Origin: DATCHW01 sp963806045
GTDB lineage: Bacteria; Bacteroidota; Ignavibacteria; Tepidaquicellales; Tepidaquicellaceae
Reading direction: 5' to 3'
Length of the DNA stretch: 64,000 nucleotides
Assembly: GCA_963806045.1 (NCBI GenBank)
Contig: CAWDWP010000020.1
Coordinates: forward strand, 186,001-250,000
Numbering within the stretch: the first letter of the stretch is position 1; each line of letters begins with the position of its first letter. The position numbers were made by a program, and so were the translations under genes. The notes below the pieces were generated by a model that had not been told where the DNA came from, made no database searches, and saw only the letters and a program-made list of their open reading frames with translations. Shown piece by piece: positions 9,809 to 18,834 of the stretch.

Positions 9809-10267
9809 TTAATTGCTTTCGTAATTTTCGAGGTCTTCTATCCTGCGTTCCCGCATCAGGATTTCTTCCGAAAGGAATTTCATAAACTTTTCTACAAATG
9901 CTTTATTGTTGTTAAAGCTATTGAGGAAATATTCTTTATCAACTTCACAAATCAGAGAATCTGAATAAACATATGCCGAGGTGGAATGATTTTCTGAACA
10001 AATAACCGAGCGGTAACCGACCAGGTCACCCGGTTCGGCATAATATAAATCCCATGCATCCCCTGTGGTATCTTTTTTTATGATTTTCAGACATCCGTCG
10101 TAAATAAAATAAACTTTGTCGGGAATTTCACCTTCGCTGTAAACCGGTTCATTTTTCCTGAAGTGCCTGATGCTTTTATTTTCACTGATTAAATTAATAT
10201 CCTCAGGTGAAAAATAATTCAGCACGAAGCAGTTTTTATTTTTGCAGTTGTTACAAGATAATCCCAT
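9809..10267 (-). CDS. Crp/Fnr-like cNMP-binding protein lacking the DNA-binding domain
   Basis: A 152-residue protein with only the sensory beta-roll and dimer helix of Crp/Fnr regulators. It begins with a cysteine cluster, CNNCKNKNC, followed by the cyclic-nucleotide-like fold (PVYSEGEIPDKVYFIYDG, GDLVGY) and ends in the dimer helix EILMRERRIEDLENYESN. No helix-turn-helix exists in any frame in the 66 bp before the pyruvate:ferredoxin oxidoreductase gene, so the domain is truly absent rather than shifted out. The paralogue at 14399-15112 keeps its helix-turn-helix. It may be a truncated regulator, or a sensor that works through heterodimers. It is transcribed toward the oxidoreductase gene. 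Confidence 0.78.
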   Translation of the reverse strand: MGLSCNNCKNKNCFVLNYFSPEDINLISENKSIRHFRKNEPVYSEGEIPDKVYFIYDGCLKIIKKDTTGDAWDLYYAEPGDLVGYRSVICSENHSTSAYVYSDSLICEVDKEYFLNSFNNNKAFVEKFMKFLSEEILMRERRIEDLENYESN

Positions 10268-10455
10268 ATTGAATTTTAAATGTTATATAAATTAACTTCA
10301 TTAATTACAAAAATAAATGAAATTGTTCGTTAGTGGTATGACAAATGTCAGTTTTTAAAAGAAAAAAACTGCAAATAGATTGTTTTTTTTCTTTCTCAAG
10401 TCAAAAAACCTCGTAGATGGCACCATTCCGGTAACACAGGATAGAAATCAAAATA

Positions 10456-11967
10456 TTATATTTTTATTTTTTTTATGAGTTTCCGGGCAGCAATAATTTC
10501 ATCAAATTTTTCAATTAACCAGTTTTTGAGAGAAAAGATAGGCTCTTTTTCAATTAAATTCTTATAATAACCCGCATCATATTTCATATTCGGCTCGTTA
10601 GTTTTGTATTTGATATTAATGAGATAATTAAGGTATTTTAATAATTTAAACAAACTTTCTTTATCTGCTTTTATCAAATCATTATCATTTAATATAATTT
10701 TTCTATAATTGTGAATTGTTTCATTCAGCATGTCGATTTTATTCAATTCATAATACACCCTTATTTCAATATTTGTAATATCAAATTTAATTGTTGGATT
10801 CTTTTTATCTATACTGTTAATATGCTTTAATACTTTTCTATAAACTTTTTTACCTAAATAATAATATGCCAATCCATAGTTTATCATATCAGCGGATTCT
10901 GACGTTTTTAGTTTGGAAGAATTATTCTCGACGAATAATTTTATCATTTCATATTCTTTTATTGAATAAGCTCTTACAATAAAATTTGAAAATTCAACTT
11001 CGCCTATATACTCATTGTTATCTACATTGAAATAATTATTTTTGAAATATTTAAATAATAAACCAATACTTTCTTTTTTATAAAAATCTTTTTCCTCTCC
11101 AAGTCTGTCCTTCATCATACAATAATTAATTAATACCTGATAATGCATATTAATCAGTTCTGTATTCAGCAGGTTTAAATTTTGTTCCAAAATCAGTTTA
11201 TATTTGATATAATTCTCTTTATTATTTTTATCATAGAACGTAAGATACATATTACGATATATTTCAAAGATTTTCTTCCTTTTACTATTATGTTCAAAAA
11301 TATCTAATTGATTAAATTCCGAAAATAATTTACCTGAATCCTCCAGGGTATTATATCTCATTTTTGTATTCATATTCATAAAAATGTAATTTACATAAAT
11401 TCCTGCAGCCTGCATATACGCATATAACAGTAAATCCAGATAAGCGTTCTCAAGATAATTTAAACTTTCTTCGGAATGTTTTTTAAACTTAAAACCCGAA
11501 GAATAAATCAGGGATGTAAAATCTATAACATTAAGCTGGAAAGATTGAAGAAAGGTTCTGTCATTAATATCCGGAATGTTATTCAGTAAATTTTTTGTTT
11601 TTTTAATATTATTTTTAAGGACCGGAAGGTTCTTTGTTTTTAAAAGATACTCATTAAGATTTATTTCAGAACCTGCAATATCACTTTCAAAAGATTTTAA
11701 TTTTAAATATTTGATGATTTCTTTTGAAAGATAGGACAATTGTTTGTCTAATGTTGATTTAGAGTAAAGTAATCCTTCACATAACTTGCTGAACATCTTG
11801 TCGTAATTAAAATCCTTAAACAAATCCTTATTCAGAATTATTTCATTAAATACTTTATCTAATGAATAAGCCTTCTGAAAATACGGGGACTTTAAATAGC
11901 TTTTAAAATTTTTCCTGTCTTCAACAGAAAAATCCCTGATAAAAGCGAAAAGTTCAAAATTTTTCAT
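10456..11967 (-). CDS. Hypothetical helical protein (503 aa, TPR-like)
   Basis: A cytoplasmic-looking, strongly helical, lysine- and asparagine-rich protein without a signal peptide. The start MKNFELFAFIRDFSVEDRKN resembles long helical-repeat hypotheticals common in Ignavibacteria and Bacteroidota. Repeated helix pairs with tyrosines (YGLAYYYLGKKVYRKVLKHI, YYELNKIDMLNETIHNYRK) are consistent with tetratricopeptide-like repeats. No catalytic motif is visible. It stands alone, with about 190 bp of AT-rich spacer on the Crp-like side. Function unknown. Confidence 0.7.
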   Translation of the reverse strand: MKNFELFAFIRDFSVEDRKNFKSYLKSPYFQKAYSLDKVFNEIILNKDLFKDFNYDKMFSKLCEGLLYSKSTLDKQLSYLSKEIIKYLKLKSFESDIAGSEINLNEYLLKTKNLPVLKNNIKKTKNLLNNIPDINDRTFLQSFQLNVIDFTSLIYSSGFKFKKHSEESLNYLENAYLDLLLYAYMQAAGIYVNYIFMNMNTKMRYNTLEDSGKLFSEFNQLDIFEHNSKRKKIFEIYRNMYLTFYDKNNKENYIKYKLILEQNLNLLNTELINMHYQVLINYCMMKDRLGEEKDFYKKESIGLLFKYFKNNYFNVDNNEYIGEVEFSNFIVRAYSIKEYEMIKLFVENNSSKLKTSESADMINYGLAYYYLGKKVYRKVLKHINSIDKKNPTIKFDITNIEIRVYYELNKIDMLNETIHNYRKIILNDNDLIKADKESLFKLLKYLNYLINIKYKTNEPNMKYDAGYYKNLIEKEPIFSLKNWLIEKFDEIIAARKLIKKIKI

Positions 11968-12119
11968 TTGGGTAAGATTTTAATGCGATTAAATTCTTAA
12001 TAATCATAAAGTAACATAATTATTATCTTAAAAAACCCCCTTTTTTCGGTAAGAAATTTGAATTTTGGAGTTATGGTTTAAATTTTATGAATCATAACTT
12101 CTCAGAAAAAAGATTAGTT

Positions 12120-12356
12120 ATGAAAAAAATTCTCATTAGTTTTCTCGTTACGGTTTCATTATCATTTTCAGTATTGTTCAATGCCAATGCGGTATTATCA
12201 ACAAGCAGTCAGGAAATATTTTCAGTTAATACGAAAATATATTCCGAAGTATCCTGGATAGAGTATATTTGCGTTGATAATCAGTGGTACCGGATTACAC
12301 ATTATACGGATGGTTCGATTGGAATCGTGCAAGTTGCCCATCCAAATGAAGATTAA
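12120..12356 (+). CDS. Small secreted peptide of unknown function
   Basis: I chose the second in-frame ATG at 12120 because it opens a clear signal peptide (MKKILISFLVTVSLSFSVLFNANA). The upstream ATG at 12087 would put a charged leader before it. The mature part is about 54 residues, acidic, with one cysteine and the segment VDNQWYRITHYTDGS. The stop overlaps the start of the next gene by 11 bp, suggesting translational coupling and a functional pair. It could be an exported factor or small toxin with the next gene as partner, but no family is recognised. Confidence 0.6.
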   Translation: MKKILISFLVTVSLSFSVLFNANAVLSTSSQEIFSVNTKIYSEVSWIEYICVDNQWYRITHYTDGSIGIVQVAHPNED

Positions 12357-12741
12357 CTGGAAAAGATATATTAATGAAAATCAGGATTCAGTTATGATTA
12401 AATGTTTTTTTAAAATCTCAAATTCTTCTGGTAATAATAATGAAATTACAAAACAAGAATTTAATGATGATAATATTAAATCAGCTTATTTAAAAACATT
12501 GAAAAGTGTTTGGGATAACTTTGATAATATTGAAAATATATTTTCCGAAAAAGTTTTAGAGAAAATTCCCGCGGATTTACATTGGGAATTACCCAATGTA
12601 TTATATCTAAAAACTAAAGAAATTTGTTCAGATGCGCATCAAAATTGGAAAGTTAAATATGTTATCCCCGAAATAAATGAAAATACAACTTTTGAAGATT
12701 TATATGAAAAGTGGTTTAAAAATTTATTAGGACTGATTTAG
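12346..12741 (+). CDS. Hypothetical acidic protein overlapping the secreted peptide gene
   Basis: The ATG at 12346 overlaps the previous gene's end, and the deduced 131-residue product starts MKINWKRYINENQDSVMIK. It is acidic, helical, lacks a signal peptide and ends KWFKNLLGLI before a TAG. After this TAG the same frame stays open for 29 more codons (LSFRDFLKLAARSIKKDSLK and on) to a TAA at about 12831, so the true end could be later. The layout, exported small protein then cytosolic acidic protein, resembles effector-immunity pairs, but nothing else supports that. Confidence 0.55.
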   Translation: MKINWKRYINENQDSVMIKCFFKISNSSGNNNEITKQEFNDDNIKSAYLKTLKSVWDNFDNIENIFSEKVLEKIPADLHWELPNVLYLKTKEICSDAHQNWKVKYVIPEINENTTFEDLYEKWFKNLLGLI

Positions 12742-12889
12742 CTTAGTTTCCGCGATTTTCTTAAGCTTGCAGCCCGGTCAATTAAAAAAGATTCATTAAA
12801 AAATAATACAAATATTTTTGAAAAATTATAAGTGGGTTTAATGGACAGGGAATATGAATCAAACTAGGGGACATGGGAGGTAAACAATA

Positions 12890-12913
12890 GGCACAGGGTT
12901 TGGGCCCTGTGCC
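12890..12913. repeat. GC-rich hairpin
   Basis: GGCACAGGG and its exact complement CCCTGTGCC with loop TTTGGG form a 9-bp perfect stem in an AT-rich 218-bp spacer (12742-12959). No T-run follows, so a classic terminator is doubtful. The rest of the spacer holds only the possible in-frame extension of the previous gene. Confidence 0.6.
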
Positions 12914-12959
12914 TTCCATTTAAAATTAGAGGGAAATTTTATTTTAACAGAACAACTAA

Positions 12960-13373
12960 ATGGCAGAATTAAAAATATTAATATTTCCTTATTTTAAAAA
13001 ACTTATTACTCAGGTAAAAGAAAAAGATTGCGATAGAGTAATAAATTGGGTTGAAAAATGTAAAACCTCGTGGGACATTAATTCAATTGAAGAACTGGAA
13101 GTCGGATATCAGGGAATGTTGCTGCAATGCGATGACGGCAGGAGTATATATGTAAATGATGATTTGGTAATTTATTCTCATGATGATATCACGCTTTGGT
13201 TAAATGACCCCGAAAAGAGGATTAATAGTATTCTATTAGAAGTTGCAATAAAAGATTACTGGAAAGAATTAAATTATTTTTTTGAAGTTAAAAGACTCAG
13301 GGAATTAAATAAAAATAAAAAAAGGCGTAAGAATAAACGCATTGAAGAAGCATTACGCACGCTCGATGAATAA
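12960..13373 (+). CDS. Hypothetical protein (137 aa) with basic C-terminal tail
   Basis: The protein begins MAELKILIFPYFKKLITQVK. It has no signal peptide or membrane segment and ends in a lysine/arginine-rich helix (RELNKNKKRRKNKRIEEALR) that could bind nucleic acid or form a coiled coil. No family is recognised. It follows the peptide/partner pair in the same direction, about 220 bp later. The start is the first ATG, with a loose purine tract AGAGGGAAA about 30 bases earlier. Confidence 0.55.
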   Translation: MAELKILIFPYFKKLITQVKEKDCDRVINWVEKCKTSWDINSIEELEVGYQGMLLQCDDGRSIYVNDDLVIYSHDDITLWLNDPEKRINSILLEVAIKDYWKELNYFFEVKRLRELNKNKKRRKNKRIEEALRTLDE

Positions 13374-13508
13374 TTATGACGGAGAGATTCAGCCGTAAAA
13401 AACCTTTCCTCTTCCCGATTTGAAGAACCTTCGAGGAGGGCGCCAGTTTAAGATCATTTATGAGTGAACGGAATATGTACTAAGGAAGAAGTGGAATTTA
13501 TATTAACT

Positions 13509-14303
13509 TTATCCTGCCCAGGGAATACCTTTTACTTTATCCATAAAATCTCTCAGCATTACCCAACCCTGTACACCATTACTGTTTTCTATCAGATACC
13601 AGTGACACAAACCACTATTTTCGTTATCCGGACAAATTGATTTAATATATGCCTTAAGTATTTTTATTTTTTCCCCCTCTTTTGTCTTAAATTTTTCTGA
13701 AGCGTTTTCTACTCTATCCGTATAGACTGCAAATGGTATATCAACAATAATCGGACGCTCATATTCCTCTTCAGACATTTTTATATCATAAAGGTCTTTT
13801 TTTATTTCATCCATTTTTCCGGTCTTCTGATCAAATACATAATCATAGTCGAGCAACCAGAACCCCATCCAATCCTCAGCTCCGATTTTTCCATTACCCC
13901 TGATTATAAAATCTCCTACTCCTGAAATATTTCCAAGGTTGAATATGTTTTTCCCGTCGAATCTGTAAATATTATAGTCGGAGTATTCATCAAATCCGTT
14001 TTTTACGAATACTTCCTGAAAAACATCAGAAGTATCAATATCGTTTAATTCAACTATAAAGTAAGGATTCGCATATGTAGAATCGATTAATTTTATTCCA
14101 TTAATGTTTATTTCATAACACCCCGTCATATCTGTTTGGGCTGCATCTTCTATGTAACTGATTTTCACTTTATCCGGAATATTATCATTATTAAGATTTG
14201 CGTTGAAAGTTGTATCGCGATTTTGTGCTATGCAAAATTGTGTAATCGTAAAGAATGAGAAAAAGAAAATCAGAAAAAACCTGTTGTAATATTTGTTCAT
14301 CAT
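13509..14303 (-). CDS. Secreted protein with a C-terminal SH3-like domain
   Basis: A 264-residue exported protein. A hydrophobic signal segment (RFFLIFFFSFFTITQFCIAQ) ends near residue 26. The N-terminal half looks like the reporter/VCBS-type beta-rich domain seen in many Bacteroidota secreted proteins (NANLNNDNIPDKVKISYI). The C-terminal 90 residues, including LCHWYLIENSNGVQGWVML, resemble a bacterial SH3-like domain. It faces the hypothetical at 12960-13373 and is read away from the Crp regulator. Exact role unknown; periplasmic or surface location likely. Confidence 0.65.
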   Translation of the reverse strand: MMNKYYNRFFLIFFFSFFTITQFCIAQNRDTTFNANLNNDNIPDKVKISYIEDAAQTDMTGCYEININGIKLIDSTYANPYFIVELNDIDTSDVFQEVFVKNGFDEYSDYNIYRFDGKNIFNLGNISGVGDFIIRGNGKIGAEDWMGFWLLDYDYVFDQKTGKMDEIKKDLYDIKMSEEEYERPIIVDIPFAVYTDRVENASEKFKTKEGEKIKILKAYIKSICPDNENSGLCHWYLIENSNGVQGWVMLRDFMDKVKGIPWAG

Positions 14304-14398
14304 AGTATTAATATTTTAATTTTCCGGAGATTTGCATTTCAATTTTAACTAAATCAATCGAACAATTACCGCAAAAAGGCTTTAACTGTATGAATAAA

Positions 14399-15112
14399 TC
14401 AGTCTGCTATATTGCTGGTTTTCAGAAGAAGGTTATAGTTGAGAATTTCTATTTTTCTTCCTTTTGTAGCTATGAGCTTTTCGCTTTTAAAATCCGACAG
14501 CAGCCGGATAACGGTCTCTGTGGCGGTGCCGACAATATTAGCAAGGTCTTCTCGTGAGAGATTTATATTTAAAGGAGAATTATCACCTTTTTCTGTTCCG
14601 TAAGTTTCTTTCAGAATAAGAATTGCTTCGGCAAGACGTTCCCTTACGGGCTTCTGGGCAAGATTTATAAGGCGATTTTCGGCTTCTTCTAAATCTTGTG
14701 TAAGCAATTTAATAATACTCATAGAAAAATTTACATTATCCCTGATAATACTGAAAATCAAATCGCGGGGAATAAAGCAAATCCTTGAATCTTCAAGTGC
14801 CGCAGCAGAAGCAGAATAACTTTTCCCGCTGATGAGAGCACGATAACCGAGGATATCTCCTGATTTATGAAGTCTTACGATTTGCTCTTTGCCTTCCGTC
14901 CCTGTTTTGAATAGTTTTATTTTCCCGTTATTTATACAATACAATCCTGCCGGATAACTGTCTTCTGAAAAAATAACCTGTCCTTTATTATAAATACTGC
15001 ATTTTTTATTAAAGTCGAGATTGCCGGATTCTCCACGGTTCAGAGATTTAAATATGGAATCGGGACGGATTTTGCAGTATTCACAGGATATGTTACCTAA
15101 GTTTTTCACCAT
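14399..15112 (-). CDS. Crp/Fnr-family transcriptional regulator
   Basis: A 237-residue full-length regulator. The N-terminal cysteines CEYC and the effector-binding beta-roll (GQVIFSEDSYPAGLYCINNG, SGDILGYRALISGKSYSASA) are followed by the dimer helix and a C-terminal helix-turn-helix: LSREDLANIVGTATETVIR then LLSDFKSEKLIATKGRKI. The family activates or represses genes in response to oxygen, nitric oxide or cAMP-like effectors. No complete Fnr cysteine set is seen, so the signal is unclear. It is the intact counterpart of the HTH-less protein at 9809-10267. Confidence 0.88.
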   Translation of the reverse strand: MVKNLGNISCEYCKIRPDSIFKSLNRGESGNLDFNKKCSIYNKGQVIFSEDSYPAGLYCINNGKIKLFKTGTEGKEQIVRLHKSGDILGYRALISGKSYSASAAALEDSRICFIPRDLIFSIIRDNVNFSMSIIKLLTQDLEEAENRLINLAQKPVRERLAEAILILKETYGTEKGDNSPLNINLSREDLANIVGTATETVIRLLSDFKSEKLIATKGRKIEILNYNLLLKTSNIAD

Positions 15113-15400
15113 TTGCTATAAAATAACTATATATAGAATAAATAGAAATTGATAAAAACAATTAATAATTAGTAAATAATAATTAACAATTTAAGAGCAA
15201 AGGAGGGAAAAAGAATAACACTGATGAACACAAAGAATGAACACCGAGAAACACAAGGAAACGAAAGAGTGTCCGGATTCTCACTCAATTCAAAGACTTA
15301 TAGGAAAGACTAAAAATAATAACGACCATTGCTATATCATAATATATTAATAGCTTGACTATTGTTATATCCCTATATAATTTTAGTCAAATGGAAAAAT
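15113..15400. other. Intergenic region with AT-rich and word-like repeats
   Basis: This spacer between divergent genes holds a run of AATTAATAATTAGTAAATAA type sequence near 15160-15195, also found before 26305. After it comes an ACACTGATGAACACAAAG / GAACACCGAGAAACACAAGG word-like repeat near 15220-15275. A possible promoter lies at its right end. No gene is evident. Confidence 0.45.
15355..15381 (+). promoter_or_regulatory. Possible sigma-70-like promoter for the AAA ATPase
   Basis: TTGACT and TATAAT are separated by 15 bases, about 20 bp before the ATG at 15401. The spacing is short and Bacteroidota-type sigma factors use other motifs, so this is a weak call. Confidence 0.3.
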
Positions 15401-16387
15401 ATGTATATTTCAAGAATACTTGAATCAAAAATAAAATTATATCTAAACAAACCGGAATTTATAGCCGTTATAGGACCCCGGCAATCAGGAAAAACCACAA
15501 TGCTGAAAAAAATTCAAGCCGAATTAAAAGAGAGCATTTATTTGAGCTTCGAAGATATGAAACTTCTCGAATCATTTGAGGAAGATATAAGCACCTTTGC
15601 TAAAGAATACAGCAAATTCAAATATGTTTTTATAGATGAGTTTCAGTATTCAAAAAATGGCGGTAAACGGTTAAAATATTTATTTGATTTTTTTCCGGGA
15701 ACAAAAATTATAATATCCGGTTCTTCAGCTCTGGATTTGACTATAAATGCGGTTAAATATTTGGCAGGAAGAATATTGGTATTTAATCTATTTCAATTGA
15801 GTTTTGAAGAATTCTTAAGTTACCGTGATAAAAGTTTATATAATATTTTTAAAAAATTAATTGGGAATTATTCTATAAAATCTTTTAAAGCAGCATCTGA
15901 AATTAAACCCGTATCAAGCCGTCGTGTTTATGATTTGCTTAATGAATTCTTGATTTGGGGAGGGTATCCGAGAGTAGTTATATCCAAAACCAAAGAAGAG
16001 AAAAAAGAAATACTAAGAAATATTTACAATACATACTTTATAAAAGATATACGTGATGTACTTGGATTAATAGACGATTTTAAACTTTCAAAACTTATAA
16101 AAGCAATATCCCTTCAAACCGGAAGTATTATCTCTTACAACGAACTATCACAAATTTCCGGATATGATTTTTTAACTTTAAAAAAATATCTCGGAATACT
16201 TGAAAAAACGTTTATTTGTAAGATTGTGCATCCTTTTTCCGGAAATAAAAGAAATGAATTAAAAAAGAATCCCAAGGTTTATTTTTACGATACCGGTTTA
16301 AGAAATTACATCTTGGATGATTTCAAAGTAAACAATAATTATAATTTGATTTTTATAGTTGTGGAGCAGGATTTTCTAAAATTCTAA
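15401..16387 (+). CDS. AAA_14/DUF4143-type ATPase, C-terminally truncated
   Basis: A 328-residue ATP-binding protein (start at ATG 15401, MYISRILESKIKLYL). It shows Walker A GPRQSGKTTM, Walker B KYVFIDEFQYS, sensor IIISGSSALDL and the DUF4143 region with FLIWGGYPRVV and DTGLRNYIL. The family often has about 380-400 residues and continues after DTGLR with a nuclease-like DUF4143 tail, but here the frame ends in unrelated hydrophobic sequence (IFIVVEQDFLKF) and no frame downstream restores the tail. It is probably a degraded copy of a gene often linked to mobile or toxin-antitoxin-like DNA. Confidence 0.75.
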   Translation: MYISRILESKIKLYLNKPEFIAVIGPRQSGKTTMLKKIQAELKESIYLSFEDMKLLESFEEDISTFAKEYSKFKYVFIDEFQYSKNGGKRLKYLFDFFPGTKIIISGSSALDLTINAVKYLAGRILVFNLFQLSFEEFLSYRDKSLYNIFKKLIGNYSIKSFKAASEIKPVSSRRVYDLLNEFLIWGGYPRVVISKTKEEKKEILRNIYNTYFIKDIRDVLGLIDDFKLSKLIKAISLQTGSIISYNELSQISGYDFLTLKKYLGILEKTFICKIVHPFSGNKRNELKKNPKVYFYDTGLRNYILDDFKVNNNYNLIFIVVEQDFLKF

Positions 16388-16424
16388 AAAATCTGCATTT
16401 TCAATACAAATAACACTATTTCGA

Positions 16425-16451
16425 AACTTATGTTCCTTGTTTTCATAAGTT
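16425..16451. terminator. Hairpin after the AAA ATPase gene
   Basis: AACTTATG and its complement CATAAGTT are separated by 11 bases and followed within a few bases by a T-run. It sits between convergent genes, in the right place for a terminator. The weak AT-rich stem makes this a modest call. Confidence 0.4.
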
Positions 16452-16568
16452 CGTAATTTTTTTCATTGCTCCAATTAAAAACATATCAAAAAATATAAAA
16501 ACTGTATGCCTTTTCTCAATACAAGTGTGAAAAGACCAAAAAATTTTTAGGTGAACATAAAGAGAAAT

Positions 16569-17960
16569 TTAATACAATATTATCTGTAGATAGTCGCTTA
16601 CTTTTGGTTCGGTGAAGACACGTGTGCCGATATAACAGTCATCGCATTTGCCGTTAACGCAATAAAAGTTGTGGAGCTGTATCGCTCCCTGATGCTCTGA
16701 TATTGTCCGCAGATTATATCCCAGCTGGGATTTCATTACTTTGGTGATTTCATTTTCGGAATTATTTTTCGAGGTGAGATAATAGTCCGATATTTTACTC
16801 AATAAATCTTTTTTATCAAATTTCCGTGCGTATAATAAAAAAAGCGGAATCAGCGTATTATTGATAATATCTGTGATTCTCGAACTTCCGATTACTCCTG
16901 AAGCAGATTTTTTCTTTTTACCGAAATTGTAGTGTGTTTCCCAGTAATGGGAAACCGGAACATCATAAAATATTTTTGTTAAATCTTCTTTGGGGTTTTT
17001 ACTATTTTCAAAGCAAAGAACGAGTCTTTTAAAGAAATCATTATACATAATTTCTATACAGATTCCCGAAAGATATGCAAGTCTGACTGTCGGAAAATTC
17101 GGAGGACGAAGAGGAAAGAAGTTCCATTCTGATATATCCATTACACCTGCATTTATTTTACCTTTAAACATTTCCCAGAAATTAATCAATTGACTAGCGT
17201 ATTCATCTGCGGGCGAAAGTTCTTTCAGAAACCCGGCAGTGCCAAACAGTATAGAATCAATATGAATCAGTTCCGGCATCAGGGATTTTATCTTTTCGGG
17301 ATTTATTTTATCTGCAAGCCTTAAGAACTGTTCTTTATTTTTAGAAAAGCCGAGTGCTTCTGCAATATAGGTGAACAATGCTTTATCCCAGTTTGCCAGC
17401 TTTCTGAAATTTTCATCTGCGGCAAAAAAAGTCTGTTCGATGCGTGATGCACGGTTTTTTAATCGCTTAACACCAAGTTTATCTATGAATATTTTCTTTT
17501 CTTCTTTTGAAACTTCAGCGTTTTTTTCATAACAGGGAATCCTGAAAGCAGGAGACGGATTATTGATAATTTCTTTCCAGATGTTGTGTATTGAAGAAGT
17601 AAGATATTTTGAAAGAATCACAGTAGGTATAGTTCTTGGCGATTTTGATTCCGCTGATATTACATTTTCACCCGATTCCCATAATACAACCTGAAGAATT
17701 ACCTTGTTGTATTTCCCGTCTCGTTTGTGGTGGTGGAGGTGCCAGTCTTTTTCCGTTCGGTGAATTTCTACGTCACCTGTATATAAAATTCCGTTTATCC
17801 TTACTTTAGCGCCTGAATAATCTGCTCCGGAGTCTTTGTTTTTCCTGCCACAGGATATAATTTCAACGGGTTCTCCATTTAAAGTACTGAGATTACTATA
17901 ATAAGCGGGATTTTCCCAGATTTTGGAGATGAAATTTTCGTTCAGGTTCAGTTTTTTCAT
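16569..17960 (-). CDS. DUF2851 family protein
   Basis: A 463-residue cytosolic protein of the DUF2851 family, widespread in Bacteroidota and Chlorobi and of unknown function. Family traits are GEPVEIISCGRKNKDSGADY near the start, GDVEIHRTEKDWHLHHHKRD (about 77-96), the ILQVVLWESG strand and a C-terminal cysteine cluster, FYCVNGKCDDCYIG. The conserved histidines and acidic residues suggest metal binding or a nuclease-like fold, but that is speculation. It is a single gene with divergent neighbours, and length is normal. Confidence 0.85.
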   Translation of the reverse strand: MKKLNLNENFISKIWENPAYYSNLSTLNGEPVEIISCGRKNKDSGADYSGAKVRINGILYTGDVEIHRTEKDWHLHHHKRDGKYNKVILQVVLWESGENVISAESKSPRTIPTVILSKYLTSSIHNIWKEIINNPSPAFRIPCYEKNAEVSKEEKKIFIDKLGVKRLKNRASRIEQTFFAADENFRKLANWDKALFTYIAEALGFSKNKEQFLRLADKINPEKIKSLMPELIHIDSILFGTAGFLKELSPADEYASQLINFWEMFKGKINAGVMDISEWNFFPLRPPNFPTVRLAYLSGICIEIMYNDFFKRLVLCFENSKNPKEDLTKIFYDVPVSHYWETHYNFGKKKKSASGVIGSSRITDIINNTLIPLFLLYARKFDKKDLLSKISDYYLTSKNNSENEITKVMKSQLGYNLRTISEHQGAIQLHNFYCVNGKCDDCYIGTRVFTEPKVSDYLQIILY

Positions 17961-18020
17961 TAAAATTTAAGATTGTTTTTTATACATTAGTCATATTTCG
18001 AAATTAAAGATAAATATAAT

Positions 18021-18722
18021 ATGTCAAAAATTAACGGTAAAATCTTATTGTTTGTATTAGCGGCTTTTATTTTCGGAGCCTGCTCGCAAAACAAAAAGAC
18101 AGAGGAACAGTATCTTTCATCAGCAAAAACAATATTAGACAGCGCAGTTGCAAAGAACGATGAGAATCTTTTCAAAGAATCCATCAAGACCTATGAAGAA
18201 TTTATAAAAGAATATCCTAACTCTGCAAATATAATTTCTGCATATTTTTCAATCGGAAATATTTATAACGATAACCTGAAAAACTATCCGGAAGCGATAA
18301 AGACATACAAAATGATTTCGGAAAAATTTCCCGATAAGAAAGAAGCTAAGAATTCACTTTTCCTGATAGCTTTCATTTATGATAATTATTTACAGGATAA
18401 GGAAAATGCAAAAACTGCATATAAAAATTTCCTTGCAAAATATCCGACAGATACTGACCCCAATGACAACCTCAGCGGCTCGGCAAAAGTTATGCTGGAA
18501 TCGCTGGAGTCAGGAAAATCTATAGAAGATATGATTATGAAGAATATTGAAAGCCAGTCAAACGACCAGAAACAATCGGGTGATAAGCAGGATGAGAAAA
18601 AAGACGGAATGAAAAAAGAGGACAAGAAAGATCCCGGAAAAGAACCTATGAAACAAATGAAAATGAATGCTCCGGATCCAAATACAGATCAGTCTACTCC
18701 TCCAAAAATGGATAAGAAATAA
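18021..18722 (+). CDS. TPR lipoprotein
   Basis: A 233-residue lipoprotein. The signal ends with a lipobox FGAC at about residues 18-21. Two to three tetratricopeptide units follow (AKTILDSAVAKNDENLFKES, YEEFIKEYPNSANIISAYFS, YKMISEKFPDKKEAKNSLFL), a BamD/YbgF-like arrangement. The last 65 residues are low complexity, lysine-, aspartate-, methionine- and proline-rich. Outer-membrane or periplasmic scaffold work is likely. A clear terminator follows at 18751-18787. Confidence 0.8.
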   Translation: MSKINGKILLFVLAAFIFGACSQNKKTEEQYLSSAKTILDSAVAKNDENLFKESIKTYEEFIKEYPNSANIISAYFSIGNIYNDNLKNYPEAIKTYKMISEKFPDKKEAKNSLFLIAFIYDNYLQDKENAKTAYKNFLAKYPTDTDPNDNLSGSAKVMLESLESGKSIEDMIMKNIESQSNDQKQSGDKQDEKKDGMKKEDKKDPGKEPMKQMKMNAPDPNTDQSTPPKMDKK

Positions 18723-18750
18723 AGAATTAACTTAAAGATTTATTGAATTA

Positions 18751-18787
18751 ACTCCGGGAATTCGTCACAGGATTGCCGGAGTTTTTT
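18751..18787 (+). terminator. Rho-independent terminator after the TPR lipoprotein gene
   Basis: ACTCCGG pairs with CCGGAGT across an 18-base loop and is followed at once by a T-rich run. Confidence 0.75.
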
Positions 18788-18834
18788 ATTTTTAACTTCA
18801 TTGATAGCATTACTCTATTTTAACCCCCTCCTAC

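Noticed and set aside
12890..12913. Hairpin as a riboswitch or attenuator
   Set aside because: A single 9-bp stem with no conserved ligand-binding core or alternative pairing is not enough to call a riboswitch.
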